In this document: positions 51,588-59,742 of the stretch, piece after piece | Numbering within the stretch: position 1 is the first letter of the stretch | Layout: each line of letters opens with the position of its first letter | Assembly: GCF_001424645.1 (NCBI RefSeq) | Contig: NZ_LMQR01000001.1 | Coordinates: 241,301 to 305,300, forward strand | Length of the DNA: 64,000 nucleotides | Direction of reading: 5' to 3' | Source: Frigoribacterium sp. Leaf415 | GTDB lineage: Bacteria; Actinomycetota; Actinomycetes; Actinomycetales; Microbacteriaceae | Translations under genes and position numbers: made by a program | Notes under the pieces: model-generated | Databases searched by the model: none | Seen by the model: only the letters and a program-made list of their open reading frames with translations | What the model was told of the DNA's origin: nothing

Positions 51588-52526
51588 ATGCCGATGACCA
51601 TCGCCACCGACCGCCTCCGCCCCGCGGGTGACCGACCCCGAACCGTGTCGCCCGTCCTCGTCTTCGGGGACGTCCTCGACGACATCATCGTCAGCCCTCG
51701 GGCGGGCGACGCCACCGGGACCGAGACGGCCGCCACCATCCGGCACCGGGCCGGCGGCTCGGCGGCGAACACGGCCGCGTGGCTCGGGTCCCTGGGGGTC
51801 GACGTCTCGTTCGTCGGTCGGGTGGGCACGGCCGACCTGCAGCGACACTCGCAACTGCTCGCCAACGCGGGGGTCGTGGCCCGGCTGGCCTACGACGCGC
51901 ACGATCCGACGGGCACGGTCGTCATCACCGTCGACGGCTCGTCGCGCACCATGTTCACCGATCGGGGGGCCGGAGCCTCGCTGGGCCCCGACGACGTTCC
52001 GGACGACCTCGTCGCCCGGGCCGGTCTCGTGCACTTCACGGGCTACACGGTCGCCCAGTCCCGCAGCCCCGTCGCCCTCCGACGACTGGTGGGCCGGGCT
52101 CGGGAGGCCGGAGCGCTCGTCTCGGTCGCCCCGGGCAGCGCCTCGGTCGTCCGCCGGTTCGGGGTGTCGGCGTTCCTCGCGGCCGTCCACGGGGCCGACC
52201 TTTTCTTCCCCTCGGACGAGACGGCCCGCGAGCTGACCGGGCTGGACGAGCCGATCGCCGCCGCGACGGCCCTCGCCGAGCACGTCGGCGTGGTCGCTCT
52301 CGTCGCCGACGACGGGGGAGCCGTCGTGGTCTCGCGGGGGCAGCCCCCGGTCGTGGTCGACGGGGTCACCTCGCGCTGGGTCGACTCGGTGGGTCTCGTC
52401 GACGCGTTCTCGGCCGGGTTCATCGCCGCGTGGTCGACGTCGCGCAGCCTGGGGGTCGCCGGACGCAGCGGGGCCCGCGCCGCCGCCCGGGCCGCCGGGG
52501 TGGCCGGAGGGCGGCCGCCCGCCTGA
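51588..52526 (+). CDS. PfkB-family carbohydrate kinase with a non-canonical active-site motif
   Basis: A 312-residue ribokinase-like protein. The first signature is present (HRAGGSAANTAAWLGSLGVDVSFVGRVG), as is FTGYTV. The second signature near residue 266 reads DSVGLVDAFSAGFIA where the family has DTTGAGDAFxxGF: the catalytic aspartate is kept but the GAG of the anion hole is GLV. It may be a weak or regulatory kinase, or act on an unusual substrate. ATG 51588 or 51594 could be the start. Confidence 0.8.
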   Translation: MPMTIATDRLRPAGDRPRTVSPVLVFGDVLDDIIVSPRAGDATGTETAATIRHRAGGSAANTAAWLGSLGVDVSFVGRVGTADLQRHSQLLANAGVVARLAYDAHDPTGTVVITVDGSSRTMFTDRGAGASLGPDDVPDDLVARAGLVHFTGYTVAQSRSPVALRRLVGRAREAGALVSVAPGSASVVRRFGVSAFLAAVHGADLFFPSDETARELTGLDEPIAAATALAEHVGVVALVADDGGAVVVSRGQPPVVVDGVTSRWVDSVGLVDAFSAGFIAAWSTSRSLGVAGRSGARAAARAAGVAGGRPPA

Positions 52527-52574
52527 CGGCGTCGGACCGGACGAGCGTCGGACGAGCGCCCGGCGAGAGTCGGG

Positions 52575-54005
52575 TCAGCGCGGACTCTCGGCGCTCACCA
52601 GCACGGTCTGGACCCGAGGTGGGCGCTCGGGGGTGAGCCGGATCTCGAACCGGACGACACCGCGGGCACCGCGTCGACGCCAGACCAGGTGCGACGGTGC
52701 CGACGACTCGTCGGCCGGGAGCGGATCACCGTCGCCGGAGTCGTCCCAGCCCCCCACCGACTCGACGAGAGCGGCCCAGGAGGCGCGGCGCCGGTCGAGC
52801 GGGAGGTCCAGGTCGACGTTCTCGCTGAACAACCCGTCGGGCACGGTCCCGCCGCGGACCACGGCCTCGACCGCGTCCCGCGCCGTCGACGTCTCGGGCC
52901 ACGCCTGCACGACGACCCGGGCGTCGGGGCGGTCGGCCATCATGCCGTCGAGTGCGAGCCCGATCGGCTCGGAGACCTTCGAGTAGGTCGCGTTCTCGAA
53001 CCCGATCGCGCCGAGGCCGGTCGCGGTCTGCCAGCGCATGTGGGCCGAGAACCCGGGGTAGCCCCCGCTGTGCGACACGACGGGGCCGTGGTCGGGGTAG
53101 TGCTCGACGAACAGGCCGAACCCGTAGCCGCCGGGGTGCCCGACCCGGGCGGGGACGAACCGCTGCACTTGTTGCATCTCGCGTCGGGAGGCGCGCGAGA
53201 GGATGCCGTCGAGGTCGCCTCGGCCCTCGGGGTCGAACGCCGAGCCGAGCCAGCGCGCCCAGCGCGTGAGGTCGGTCACGGTGCTGAACAACCCGCCGAT
53301 CGGCGAGAACGCGCCCGGGCCCGAGAACGGCAGGGGGTCACCCCCGTCGGAGGCGCGGCGGTGGCCGATCGCGACGCCACCGGTGGCCGACACGGTCGCC
53401 TCGAACCCGGTGCTCGTCAGACCGAGCGGCTCGAGGACGGTCGACTCGACGACCTCGCGGTAGGGCCTCCCGGCGACGGCCGCGACCGCCCGGCCCACGA
53501 GGGCGAAGCCGAGGTTGGAGTAGGCGAAGGTCGTGCCCGGCACGCTGTCGAAGCTCAGCCCGGCCCGCAGCAGGGCGTCGAGCTCGTCGTCGGTGAGGGA
53601 TTCTTGCCGGTCGCCCCACGGATCGTCGGTGGGGAAGCCCGCCGACATGGTCAGGAGCATGCGCAGGGTCGGCACGGGGGAGTCGGAGGTGGGCAGGGTG
53701 ACGTCGGCGAACGCCGGCACGAAGTCGGTGATCGGTGCGTCGAGCGACACGAGCCCGGCGTCGCGCTGGGCGAGCAGGGCCGTCGCGGTGAAGCTCTTCG
53801 TGCACGAGGCGATGCGGTACGCCGTGTCGACGCCGGGTGCGGTGCCGGGGGCGATCTCGCCGTACGAGCCGTCGTGCGTGACGCCCGAGCGGTCGAAGGT
53901 CGCCCAGACGGCGCTCGGCCCGCGACGCTCGGACGGACGCGCCGCGAACACGGCGTCGATCCCTGTGGGTGGGTCGGTGCGGGGCGGGCGTGATGACGTC
54001 GTCAC
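52575..54005 (-). CDS. Serine hydrolase, class C beta-lactamase family
   Basis: A 476-residue protein of the penicillin-binding/DD-peptidase/esterase superfamily. The active serine and lysine are in RIASCTKSFTATALL (Ser67, Lys70), the tyrosine motif is FAYSNLGFALVG, and a HSG-type third motif is SHSGGYPGFSAHM. There is no signal peptide, so an intracellular esterase or amidase is likelier than a lactamase. A GTG at 54005 with GAGAGG upstream is preferred; ATG 54035, overlapping the phr stop, is the alternative. Confidence 0.85.
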   Translation of the reverse strand: MTTSSRPPRTDPPTGIDAVFAARPSERRGPSAVWATFDRSGVTHDGSYGEIAPGTAPGVDTAYRIASCTKSFTATALLAQRDAGLVSLDAPITDFVPAFADVTLPTSDSPVPTLRMLLTMSAGFPTDDPWGDRQESLTDDELDALLRAGLSFDSVPGTTFAYSNLGFALVGRAVAAVAGRPYREVVESTVLEPLGLTSTGFEATVSATGGVAIGHRRASDGGDPLPFSGPGAFSPIGGLFSTVTDLTRWARWLGSAFDPEGRGDLDGILSRASRREMQQVQRFVPARVGHPGGYGFGLFVEHYPDHGPVVSHSGGYPGFSAHMRWQTATGLGAIGFENATYSKVSEPIGLALDGMMADRPDARVVVQAWPETSTARDAVEAVVRGGTVPDGLFSENVDLDLPLDRRRASWAALVESVGGWDDSGDGDPLPADESSAPSHLVWRRRGARGVVRFEIRLTPERPPRVQTVLVSAESPR

Positions 54006-54031
54006 GGAGGTGTTCCTCTCGAAGGGCGGGG

Positions 54032-55405
54032 TCATTCGGTACGGGTGGTGCGGCGCATCGCCTCGTAGGCGTCGAGCGCGGCCCGGCGCGAGGCCTTGAG
54101 GTCGACCATGGGCTCGGGGTACGAGTCGTCGTAGACCTCGGGAACCCAGCGGCGGACGTAGTCGCGCTGCTTGTCGAACTTGTCGGCCTGCAGCACGGGG
54201 TTGAACACCCGGAAGTAGGGGGCCGCGTCGGCGCCCGAGCCGGCCGTCCACTGCCAGTTGGCGGGGTTGTTCGCCTCGTCGGCGTCGACCAGGGTGTCCC
54301 AGAACCACTGCTCGCCGACCCGCCAGTCGGCCAGCAGGTTCTTGACGAGGAAGCTGGCCGTGACCATGCGCACCCGGTTGTGCATGTACCCGGTCGTCCA
54401 CAGCTCGCGCATGCCGGCGTCCACCAGCGGGATGCCGGTAGTGCCCTGCTGCCACGCCTCGAGCTCGCCCGGCTCGAGCTCGTGCCAGGGGAACTCGTCG
54501 AACTCGGGTCGGTAGTTCTTCGTGGCGAGGTGCGGGTTCGCGAAGAGGACCGTGTGGTTGAACTCGCGCCAGACGAGTTCACGCAGGAAGCCCGAGGCCT
54601 GCTCGCGGGCGTCGGGCGTGAGGTCGCCGCGCATGCGGTGCCAGACCTGGAACGGGCTGACCTCGCCGAACCGGAGGTGGGGCGAGAGGTGGCTCGTCGC
54701 CTCTTGAGCCGGTTCGTCGCGCAGGCCGTAGTCGGCCAGGTGTCCCGTGGCGAAGCGTTCGAGCGTGTCGAGGGCGGAGGCCTCGCCCGGGGTCCAGGAG
54801 TCGCGGAGTCCACCGGCCCAGTCGGGGGCCGTCGGCAGGAGGGCCCACGAGTCGAGGTCGTCGCTGTCGGGCGTCGTGCGGGGCCCGTGCAGTTCGTCGG
54901 GGGCCGCCTCGGGGTGGCGCGGCTCGGGCCGGTCGAGGCACGCGCGCCAGAACGGCGTGAAGACCTTGAACGGTTGGCCCTGCCCGGTCTGGATCGTCCA
55001 CGGTTCGAACATAAGGTTCGCCTGGAAGCTGCGCACGTCGAGCCCGCGCTCGCGCAGGGACGACTTGAGCTCGGCGTCCGCGTCGCGGGCGGCGAGGCCG
55101 TACCGGCGGTTCCAGAAGACGGCACCGGCGCCGACCTCGTCGACGAGGCGGGGGAGTTCGCGCGCCTGGGGGCCCCGGCGCAGGGTCAGTCGGCCGCCGA
55201 TGGCCTGGAGCGACTCGGCGAGGGCGGCCAGGCTGTGGTGCAGCCACCAGCGCGAGGCGCCGCCCAGGGGGCGGATGCCGTCGGTCTCGTCGTCGAGCAG
55301 GAAGAGGACGACGACCGGCTCACCACGCTCGACGGCGGCCACGAGGGCGGGGTTGTCGGCGAGGCGCAGGTCGTCGCGCAACCAGACGATCGAGGGCGAC
55401 GTCAT
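54032..55405 (-). CDS. phr: Deoxyribodipyrimidine photo-lyase
   Basis: A 457-residue FAD photolyase that repairs UV-induced cyclobutane dimers with blue light. Landmarks are SIVWLRDDLRLADNPAL (N-terminal antenna domain), HLSPHLRFGEVSPFQVWHRM, the FAD-binding ELVWREFNHTVLFANPHL and the Trp-chain region GIPLVDAGMRELWTTGYMHNRVRMVTASFLVKNLLADW, NPANWQWTAGSGADAAPYFRVFNP. It lies between a MarR gene and a serine hydrolase gene, coupled by ATGA to the MarR stop. Confidence 0.95.
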   Translation of the reverse strand: MTSPSIVWLRDDLRLADNPALVAAVERGEPVVVLFLLDDETDGIRPLGGASRWWLHHSLAALAESLQAIGGRLTLRRGPQARELPRLVDEVGAGAVFWNRRYGLAARDADAELKSSLRERGLDVRSFQANLMFEPWTIQTGQGQPFKVFTPFWRACLDRPEPRHPEAAPDELHGPRTTPDSDDLDSWALLPTAPDWAGGLRDSWTPGEASALDTLERFATGHLADYGLRDEPAQEATSHLSPHLRFGEVSPFQVWHRMRGDLTPDAREQASGFLRELVWREFNHTVLFANPHLATKNYRPEFDEFPWHELEPGELEAWQQGTTGIPLVDAGMRELWTTGYMHNRVRMVTASFLVKNLLADWRVGEQWFWDTLVDADEANNPANWQWTAGSGADAAPYFRVFNPVLQADKFDKQRDYVRRWVPEVYDDSYPEPMVDLKASRRAALDAYEAMRRTTRTE

Positions 55406-55854
55406 GCGTCCGCCCCGACCGGCGTGCCGAGGCGCAGCTTGGTGCAGAGATCGGCCAGGGAGGCCAGTTCGTCGTCGTCGAGCGCACCGCCCACCCGCCG
55501 GCGGATCGCCTCGGCGTGGCTGATCGCCGTGCGTCGGTAGAGGTCGTAGCCCTCGTCCGTCATGGTCACGATGATGCCTCGACCGTCGCCGGGGTCGGAG
55601 GTCTTCTCGACGATGCCCTTCGAGGCGAGTCGGTCGACGAGGCGGCTGATGCTCGGCTGCGTGAGCAAGAGGTGACGGGTCAGGTCGCGGATGCGAGCCC
55701 GCCGATCGGGCTGGTTCGACAGGTTGAACAGCACGTCGTACTCGTTGAACGAGATCTCGCTGGTCGGAAAGCACTCGGTCAGTTCACGCATGACGCTGAC
55801 CTGGGCCCGGAACAGGGCTTCCCAGGCCCCCACGGCCATCGATGTCTCGCTCAT
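55402..55854 (-). CDS. MarR-family regulator at the head of the photolyase operon
   Basis: A 150-residue winged-helix protein. SFNEYDVLFNLSNQPDRRARIRDLTRHLLLTQPSISRLVDRLASKGIVEKTSDPGDGRGIIVTMTDEG contains the recognition helix and wing. Its stop overlaps the phr start as ATGA, so regulator and photolyase are translated together, which suggests that phr is controlled by a ligand or redox signal rather than only by light. A TAGACT -10-like box on the minus strand lies upstream, with TTCGT-13-ACGAA around it. Confidence 0.9.
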   Translation of the reverse strand: MSETSMAVGAWEALFRAQVSVMRELTECFPTSEISFNEYDVLFNLSNQPDRRARIRDLTRHLLLTQPSISRLVDRLASKGIVEKTSDPGDGRGIIVTMTDEGYDLYRRTAISHAEAIRRRVGGALDDDELASLADLCTKLRLGTPVGADA

Positions 55855-55959
55855 GTCGTACCTCACGTTCGTCGAGGACGAGTCTACGAAAGGCCACCGC
55901 CCTCGGGCCGACACGGGTGGGAACGAGAGGCGCGCACCACGTGGTCGGGGGCACACGAC

Positions 55960-55993
55960 AGAGGGCCGGTCGCACGATGGCGACCGGCCCTCT
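55960..55993 (+). terminator. Orphan terminator-like hairpin
   Basis: AGAGGGCCGGTCGC and its perfect inverse form a 14-bp stem around a 6-base loop, followed on the plus strand by TCTTCCCTT. No plus-strand gene is visible upstream in the 314-bp gap 55855-56168, so either a small RNA is terminated here or the hairpin insulates the two minus-strand genes. Confidence 0.5.
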
Positions 55994-56168
55994 TCCCTTG
56001 CACCAGGAGTGTCCTGCAATCACATTCCGCCTCGGTCGCCACAGCAAACGACGTCGGCGAAACACAATCTATAACGGATCGGTAACGGTGGTCCAGGGCT
56101 GAACCCGAGGAATTCCTGGGAACTCGGACCCAGCCGACACCGCGGCCGTCGCGTGATGCGAGGCGGGC

Positions 56169-56945
56169 TCAGAACACGTCCGGCGACGGGGTCGACGCGT
56201 GGCGGATCGAGACGTCCGCGTGGCGGTCGAAGCGGTAGCCGACACCGCGGACGGTGCGGACGATGTCCTCGAAGGCGCCGAGTTTCGACCGCAGCCGGCG
56301 GACGTGCACGTCGATGGTGCGTTCGTTCGGCACCTCGTCGTCGCCGTCGGCCCAGAGGCTCGAGATCAGCTCGGCTCGTTCGATGGTGCGGCCCTCGCGC
56401 AGGACGAGGTACTGGAGCAGCTCGAACTCCTTGTACGTCAGGGGGGCCACGTCGCCGTCCAGCAGCAGGCGCTTGCGCGAGATGTCGACGACGACACCTC
56501 CGCGGGCACCGGGCTCGTCGTCCTCGGTGACCTGCCGGCGCTTCGCCAAGGCGGCCGGGTCCTGCAGGGCCAGCCGGACCACGTCGACGTCGCGCCCGCC
56601 GGCCCCTTCGGGAGCGAGCGCCACGGCGGCGTGCGTCTCGGCCGACGGGGCGATCCGACCGACGAGTTCTTTGATCTGCGAGACGACGTCACCGAGCGAG
56701 GTGCCGTCGGCGGCCGCCTTCAGTTCGTCGAGTCCGACGTAGAGCACGAAGCCGCGGGCCTCGGTGCCTTCGGGCACGGCGCGGGGCCGAGGTGCCGCGG
56801 GAGCGGCGGGAACGGAGGCGACGGGCGCGGCGGTCGGGGCGGCCGAGCGCGCGGGCGCGATCTCGCGGAGGGGAGTCGGGGCGGCGGAGCGGGCGGGCGA
56901 GACGGTGCGGGTCGCGGTGACGGGGCGGTCGAGGATGAGGGACAT
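56169..56945 (-). CDS. OmpR/PhoB-type winged-helix regulator without a receiver domain
   Basis: A 258-residue protein. Residues 155-245 form a PhoB-type DNA-binding domain (LTYKEFELLQYLVLREGRTIERAELISSLW, NERTIDVHVRRLRSKLGAFEDIVRTVRGVGYRFD). Residues 50-150 are a small alpha/beta region (VLYVGLDELKAAADGTSLGDVVSQIKELV) with no phosphorylation aspartate pattern. The N-terminal 50 residues are Ala/Pro-rich. A 265-base leader containing a short ORF separates it from its probable promoter. Confidence 0.8.
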   Translation of the reverse strand: MSLILDRPVTATRTVSPARSAAPTPLREIAPARSAAPTAAPVASVPAAPAAPRPRAVPEGTEARGFVLYVGLDELKAAADGTSLGDVVSQIKELVGRIAPSAETHAAVALAPEGAGGRDVDVVRLALQDPAALAKRRQVTEDDEPGARGGVVVDISRKRLLLDGDVAPLTYKEFELLQYLVLREGRTIERAELISSLWADGDDEVPNERTIDVHVRRLRSKLGAFEDIVRTVRGVGYRFDRHADVSIRHASTPSPDVF

Positions 56946-57210
56946 GACAGGCGGGGTCCTTGCGTGACGGCGGCGGTCCCTCGGCCGACGGGTCGCCGGG
57001 AGGCGGAGGGACTGCTCGATGTGTGTCGGTGCTCGATCCCGCCGGCGATGGTGCCGTACGTCACGAGCAGTCGGTGCGATGCACCGTTCGGGATGCGCGT
57101 CGAGGGTGGCGACGCGGAGCATCCTGGAGTCGGTGGCTCAGTGACCGGGTGGGGCCACGAGCTCAGCTGGCGGTGTCAGCAGCTTCGACTCGGCGAGGTG
57201 TGTGACCGGA

Positions 57211-57309
57211 TCAGGCACACATTCGACACGTGACAGCGTGCATCGGCATCATCATGCCGGTGCTCCCGAGGGCCTCACGAGAGGTCGGGGCGAGCACGCT
57301 GTTAGTCAT
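57211..57309 (-). CDS. Upstream ORF of 32 residues, probably leaderless
   Basis: MTNSVLAPTSREALGSTGMM, then MPMHAVTCRMCA. The ATG (57309) lies nine bases from a TTGACA-17-ACAAGA promoter, so it would begin at or near the transcript 5' end. The end is rich in Met and Cys. It is separated by 265 bases from the winged-helix regulator gene in the same direction. It may act as a sensing leader peptide; coding by chance cannot be excluded for so short a frame. Confidence 0.45.
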   Translation of the reverse strand: MTNSVLAPTSREALGSTGMMMPMHAVTCRMCA

Positions 57310-57317
57310 GGGGTCGA

Positions 57318-57346
57318 TCTTGTTACACCCCGCGTCCCGATGTCAA
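57318..57346 (-). promoter_or_regulatory. Promoter of the winged-helix regulator transcript
   Basis: On the minus strand TTGACA (57346-57341) matches the -35 consensus. With a 17-bp spacer the -10 box is ACAAGA; with a 15-bp spacer it is TAACAA. Confidence 0.6.
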
Positions 57347-57391
57347 GCGACGTTCGCGTTCCGAGGGCGTGGGCGGCCCGGAGACGCCGAA

Positions 57392-57420
57392 CCGCGCCTC
57401 CTGCGGTCGAGGAGGCGCGG
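57392..57420 (-). terminator. Terminator-like inverted pair of the 10-mer after upp
   Basis: CCGCGCCTCC (57392-57401) and GGAGGCGCGG (57411-57420) form a 10-bp stem with a 9-base loop, 25 bp beyond the upp stop codon. Both arms are the dispersed motif. Confidence 0.7.
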
Positions 57421-57444
57421 CCCGGGTCGTCGGGGCGGCGTGCG

Positions 57445-58077
57445 TCAGGCGAGCCCGTACAGGCGGTCACCCGCATCGCCGAGGCCCGGCACGATGTAGC
57501 CCTGCTCGTTGAGCCTCTCGTCGACGGCGCCCAGCACGACGTGGACGTCGCGGCCCTCCATCGCCTTCTCGACGGCGGCGAGGCCCTCGGGAGCGGCCAG
57601 GATGCAGACCGCCGTGACGTCGACGGCGCCGCGGTCGAGCAGGTAGTCGATGGCCGCGATGAGCGAACCGCCGGTCGCGAGCATCGGGTCGAGCACGAAG
57701 CACTGACGGTTCGACAGGTCGTCGGGCAGGCGCTCGGCGTAGGTCGTGGGCTGCAGGGTCTCTTCGTCACGCACCATGCCGAGGAATCCCACCTCGGCCG
57801 TGGGGACGAGCTTGGTCATGCCCTCGAGCATGCCGAGGCCGGCGCGCAGGATCGGCACGACGAGCGGTCGCGGCTGGCTGATCTCGAGACCCGTGGTCGG
57901 GCCGACCGGGGTCTCGATGTCGACGGGGCTGGTGCGGACGTCGCGCGTGGCCTCGTAGGCCAGCAGCGTGACGAGCTCTTCGGTCAGCGCTCGGAAGGTG
58001 GGGGAGGGCGTGCTCTTGTCGCGGAGCACGGTCAGCTTGTGGGTGATCAGGGGGTGGTCCGCTACGTGCACTCGCAT
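57445..58077 (-). CDS. upp: Uracil phosphoribosyltransferase
   Basis: A 210-residue pyrimidine-salvage enzyme that makes UMP from uracil and PRPP. It shows [32 protein letters not shown], the PRPP motif [20 protein letters not shown] and the C-terminal [16 protein letters not shown]. The start at 58077 is the family start. It is divergent from tadA with a 60-bp gap and ends at a 10-mer hairpin. Confidence 0.96.
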   Translation of the reverse strand: MRVHVADHPLITHKLTVLRDKSTPSPTFRALTEELVTLLAYEATRDVRTSPVDIETPVGPTTGLEISQPRPLVVPILRAGLGMLEGMTKLVPTAEVGFLGMVRDEETLQPTTYAERLPDDLSNRQCFVLDPMLATGGSLIAAIDYLLDRGAVDVTAVCILAAPEGLAAVEKAMEGRDVHVVLGAVDERLNEQGYIVPGLGDAGDRLYGLA

Positions 58078-58137
58078 AGGCTCAACGGTAGCGGAGTCGA
58101 CCGGTTCCGTGAGCCGTCCCGACCCCGCAGAGGCCCC

Positions 58138-58602
58138 GTGATCGCCGTCCCGCCCGAGTTCGACGACTGGATGTCGCTCGCCCTCGCCGAGGCCGACGCC
58201 TGTCGCGTCTCGGCCGACGTGCCGGTCGGTGCCGTGGTGGTCGACGCCGACGGCGTGGTGGTCGCGACGGGTCGCAACGAACGCGAACTGCGCCAGGACC
58301 CGACGGCCCACGCCGAGGTGATCGCCCTGCGGGCCGCCGCCGAGCACACGGGCGACTGGCACCTCACCGGCGCGACGCTCGTGGTCACCCTCGAACCGTG
58401 CCCCATGTGCGCCGGGGCCCTGCTCGCCGCGCGTGTGCCACGGCTCGTCTACGGCGCCTGGGACGACAAGGCAGGAGGCGCGGGCAGCGTCTACGACATC
58501 GTCCGGGACCGCAGGCTCCCGCACCGCGCCGAGGTCTACGCCGGCGTGCGCGAGGCGGAGTGCCGGGCGCAGCTCGACGCGTTCTTCGCCGAGCGACGCT
58601 GA
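58138..58602 (+). CDS. tadA: tRNA-specific adenosine deaminase
   Basis: A 154-residue zinc deaminase that converts A34 to inosine in tRNA-Arg(ACG). The zinc site is [12 protein letters not shown] (His and proton-shuttle Glu) and [15 protein letters not shown] (two Cys). The C-terminal DAFFAERR matches the family. The GTG at 58138 gives the usual length. Its 3' end, from GAGCGACGCTGA, is repeated seven times in tandem. A copy of the 10-mer lies in frame (AGGAGS). Confidence 0.93.
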   Translation: MIAVPPEFDDWMSLALAEADACRVSADVPVGAVVVDADGVVVATGRNERELRQDPTAHAEVIALRAAAEHTGDWHLTGATLVVTLEPCPMCAGALLAARVPRLVYGAWDDKAGGAGSVYDIVRDRRLPHRAEVYAGVREAECRAQLDAFFAERR

Positions 58603-58695
58603 ACCGTGCGACGCCGAACCGAGCGACGCTGAACCGAGCGACGCCGGACCGAGCGGCGCCGGACCGAGCGGCATCGGGTCGAGCGACGTCGGACC
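58591..58695. repeat. 15-bp tandem repeat, 7 copies, starting with the tadA stop
   Basis: Units of the form GAGCGACGCTGAACC run from 58591 to 58695 with gradual divergence (GAGCGACGCCGGACC, GAGCGGCGCCGGACC). The first unit encodes the final Glu-Arg-Arg and stop of tadA. Confidence 0.9.
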
Positions 58696-58732
58696 GCAGC
58701 GGCGCCGGTGGCCGACCCGCGCCTCGTCGGGG

Positions 58733-59695
58733 TCAGTCGGCGGCGCGGATGACGATCGCGTCGGTCGGCGGGTCGACCTGACCCGGCTTCACCCAGACGT
58801 CCGGTTCGACGTAGATGACGCGGGCGATCGGCACGGCCTCGCGGATGCGCGACTCGACGGCGTTGATGGCGCTGGCGACGTCGGCCAGGACGGTGCGGCC
58901 GGGCATCGCGACCTTGACGCCGACGAGCAGCTCGTCGGGGCCGAGGTAGAGCGTCTTCATGTGGATGATCGACTCGACCTCGGGACCGCCGGTGACGGCC
59001 GCGCGGATCTTCGCGACGTCGTCGGCCGAGGCGCCCTCGCCGACGAGCAGGCTCTTCGTCTCGATGCCGAGGATGATCGCGACGGCGACGAGCAGCACGC
59101 CGATGGCGAGGGTGCCGATCGCGTCGAACACGCCGTCACCGGTGATCCAGGTCAACACGACGCCGACCATGGCGAACGACAGGCCCAGCAGGGCGGCGGC
59201 GTCCTCGAGCAGCACGACCGGCAGCTCGGGGGCCTTGGCGCGGCGCACGAACGAGACCCAGCTCTGCTGGCCCTTGCTCGGTCGGGACTCGCGGATCGCC
59301 GTGCGCAGCGAGAAGCCCTCGAGGGCGAGCGAGATCGCGAGCACGAGCACCGGCAGCCAGGGCACCTCGAGCGGGTGTGGCTCGCGCAGCTTCTCGACGC
59401 CCTCGTAGAGAGAGAAGACGCCGCCGACGCTGAACAGGATGATCGACACGACGAAGGCGTAGACGTAGCGCTCCCGGCCGTAGCCGAACGGGTGCTCGGC
59501 GTCGGCCGCCTTCTTGGACTTTCGGCCGCCCAGCAGCAGCAACACCTGGTTGCCCGAGTCGGCCAGCGAGTGGACGCCCTCGGCGAGCATCGACGACGAC
59601 CCCGAGAAGGCCCAGGCGATGAACTTCGTCACCGCGATGCCCAGGTTCGCGCTGAGTGCGGCGATGATCGCCTTGTTGCCGCCGTGACTGCTCAT
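58733..59695 (-). CDS. Cation diffusion facilitator (CDF) transporter
   Basis: A 320-residue metal/proton antiporter with six membrane segments. The metal site is in [28 protein letters not shown] (HxxxD) and in the fifth helix ([19 protein letters not shown]), and the cytoplasmic domain follows ([25 protein letters not shown]). The [14 protein letters not shown] loop is typical. It probably exports Zn, Mn, Co or Fe; the HxxxD/D set does not decide which. Single-gene unit. Confidence 0.9.
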   Translation of the reverse strand: MSSHGGNKAIIAALSANLGIAVTKFIAWAFSGSSSMLAEGVHSLADSGNQVLLLLGGRKSKKAADAEHPFGYGRERYVYAFVVSIILFSVGGVFSLYEGVEKLREPHPLEVPWLPVLVLAISLALEGFSLRTAIRESRPSKGQQSWVSFVRRAKAPELPVVLLEDAAALLGLSFAMVGVVLTWITGDGVFDAIGTLAIGVLLVAVAIILGIETKSLLVGEGASADDVAKIRAAVTGGPEVESIIHMKTLYLGPDELLVGVKVAMPGRTVLADVASAINAVESRIREAVPIARVIYVEPDVWVKPGQVDPPTDAIVIRAAD

Positions 59696-59742
59696 CGGTC
59701 TCGATCCCCTCGTGTGGTCCTGGTCGATCCTAGGATGGCCGG

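Noticed and set aside
55784..56065. 93-codon minus-strand frame MFRRRRLLWRPRRNV in the gap before the winged-helix gene
   Set aside because: It overlaps the conserved start of the MarR gene, has no ribosome site, and its composition is that of a random GC-rich frame.
58591..58695. CRISPR or VNTR-type coding repeat
   Set aside because: Units are contiguous without spacers, begin at the tadA stop codon and contain in-frame stops, so they are neither CRISPR nor coding.
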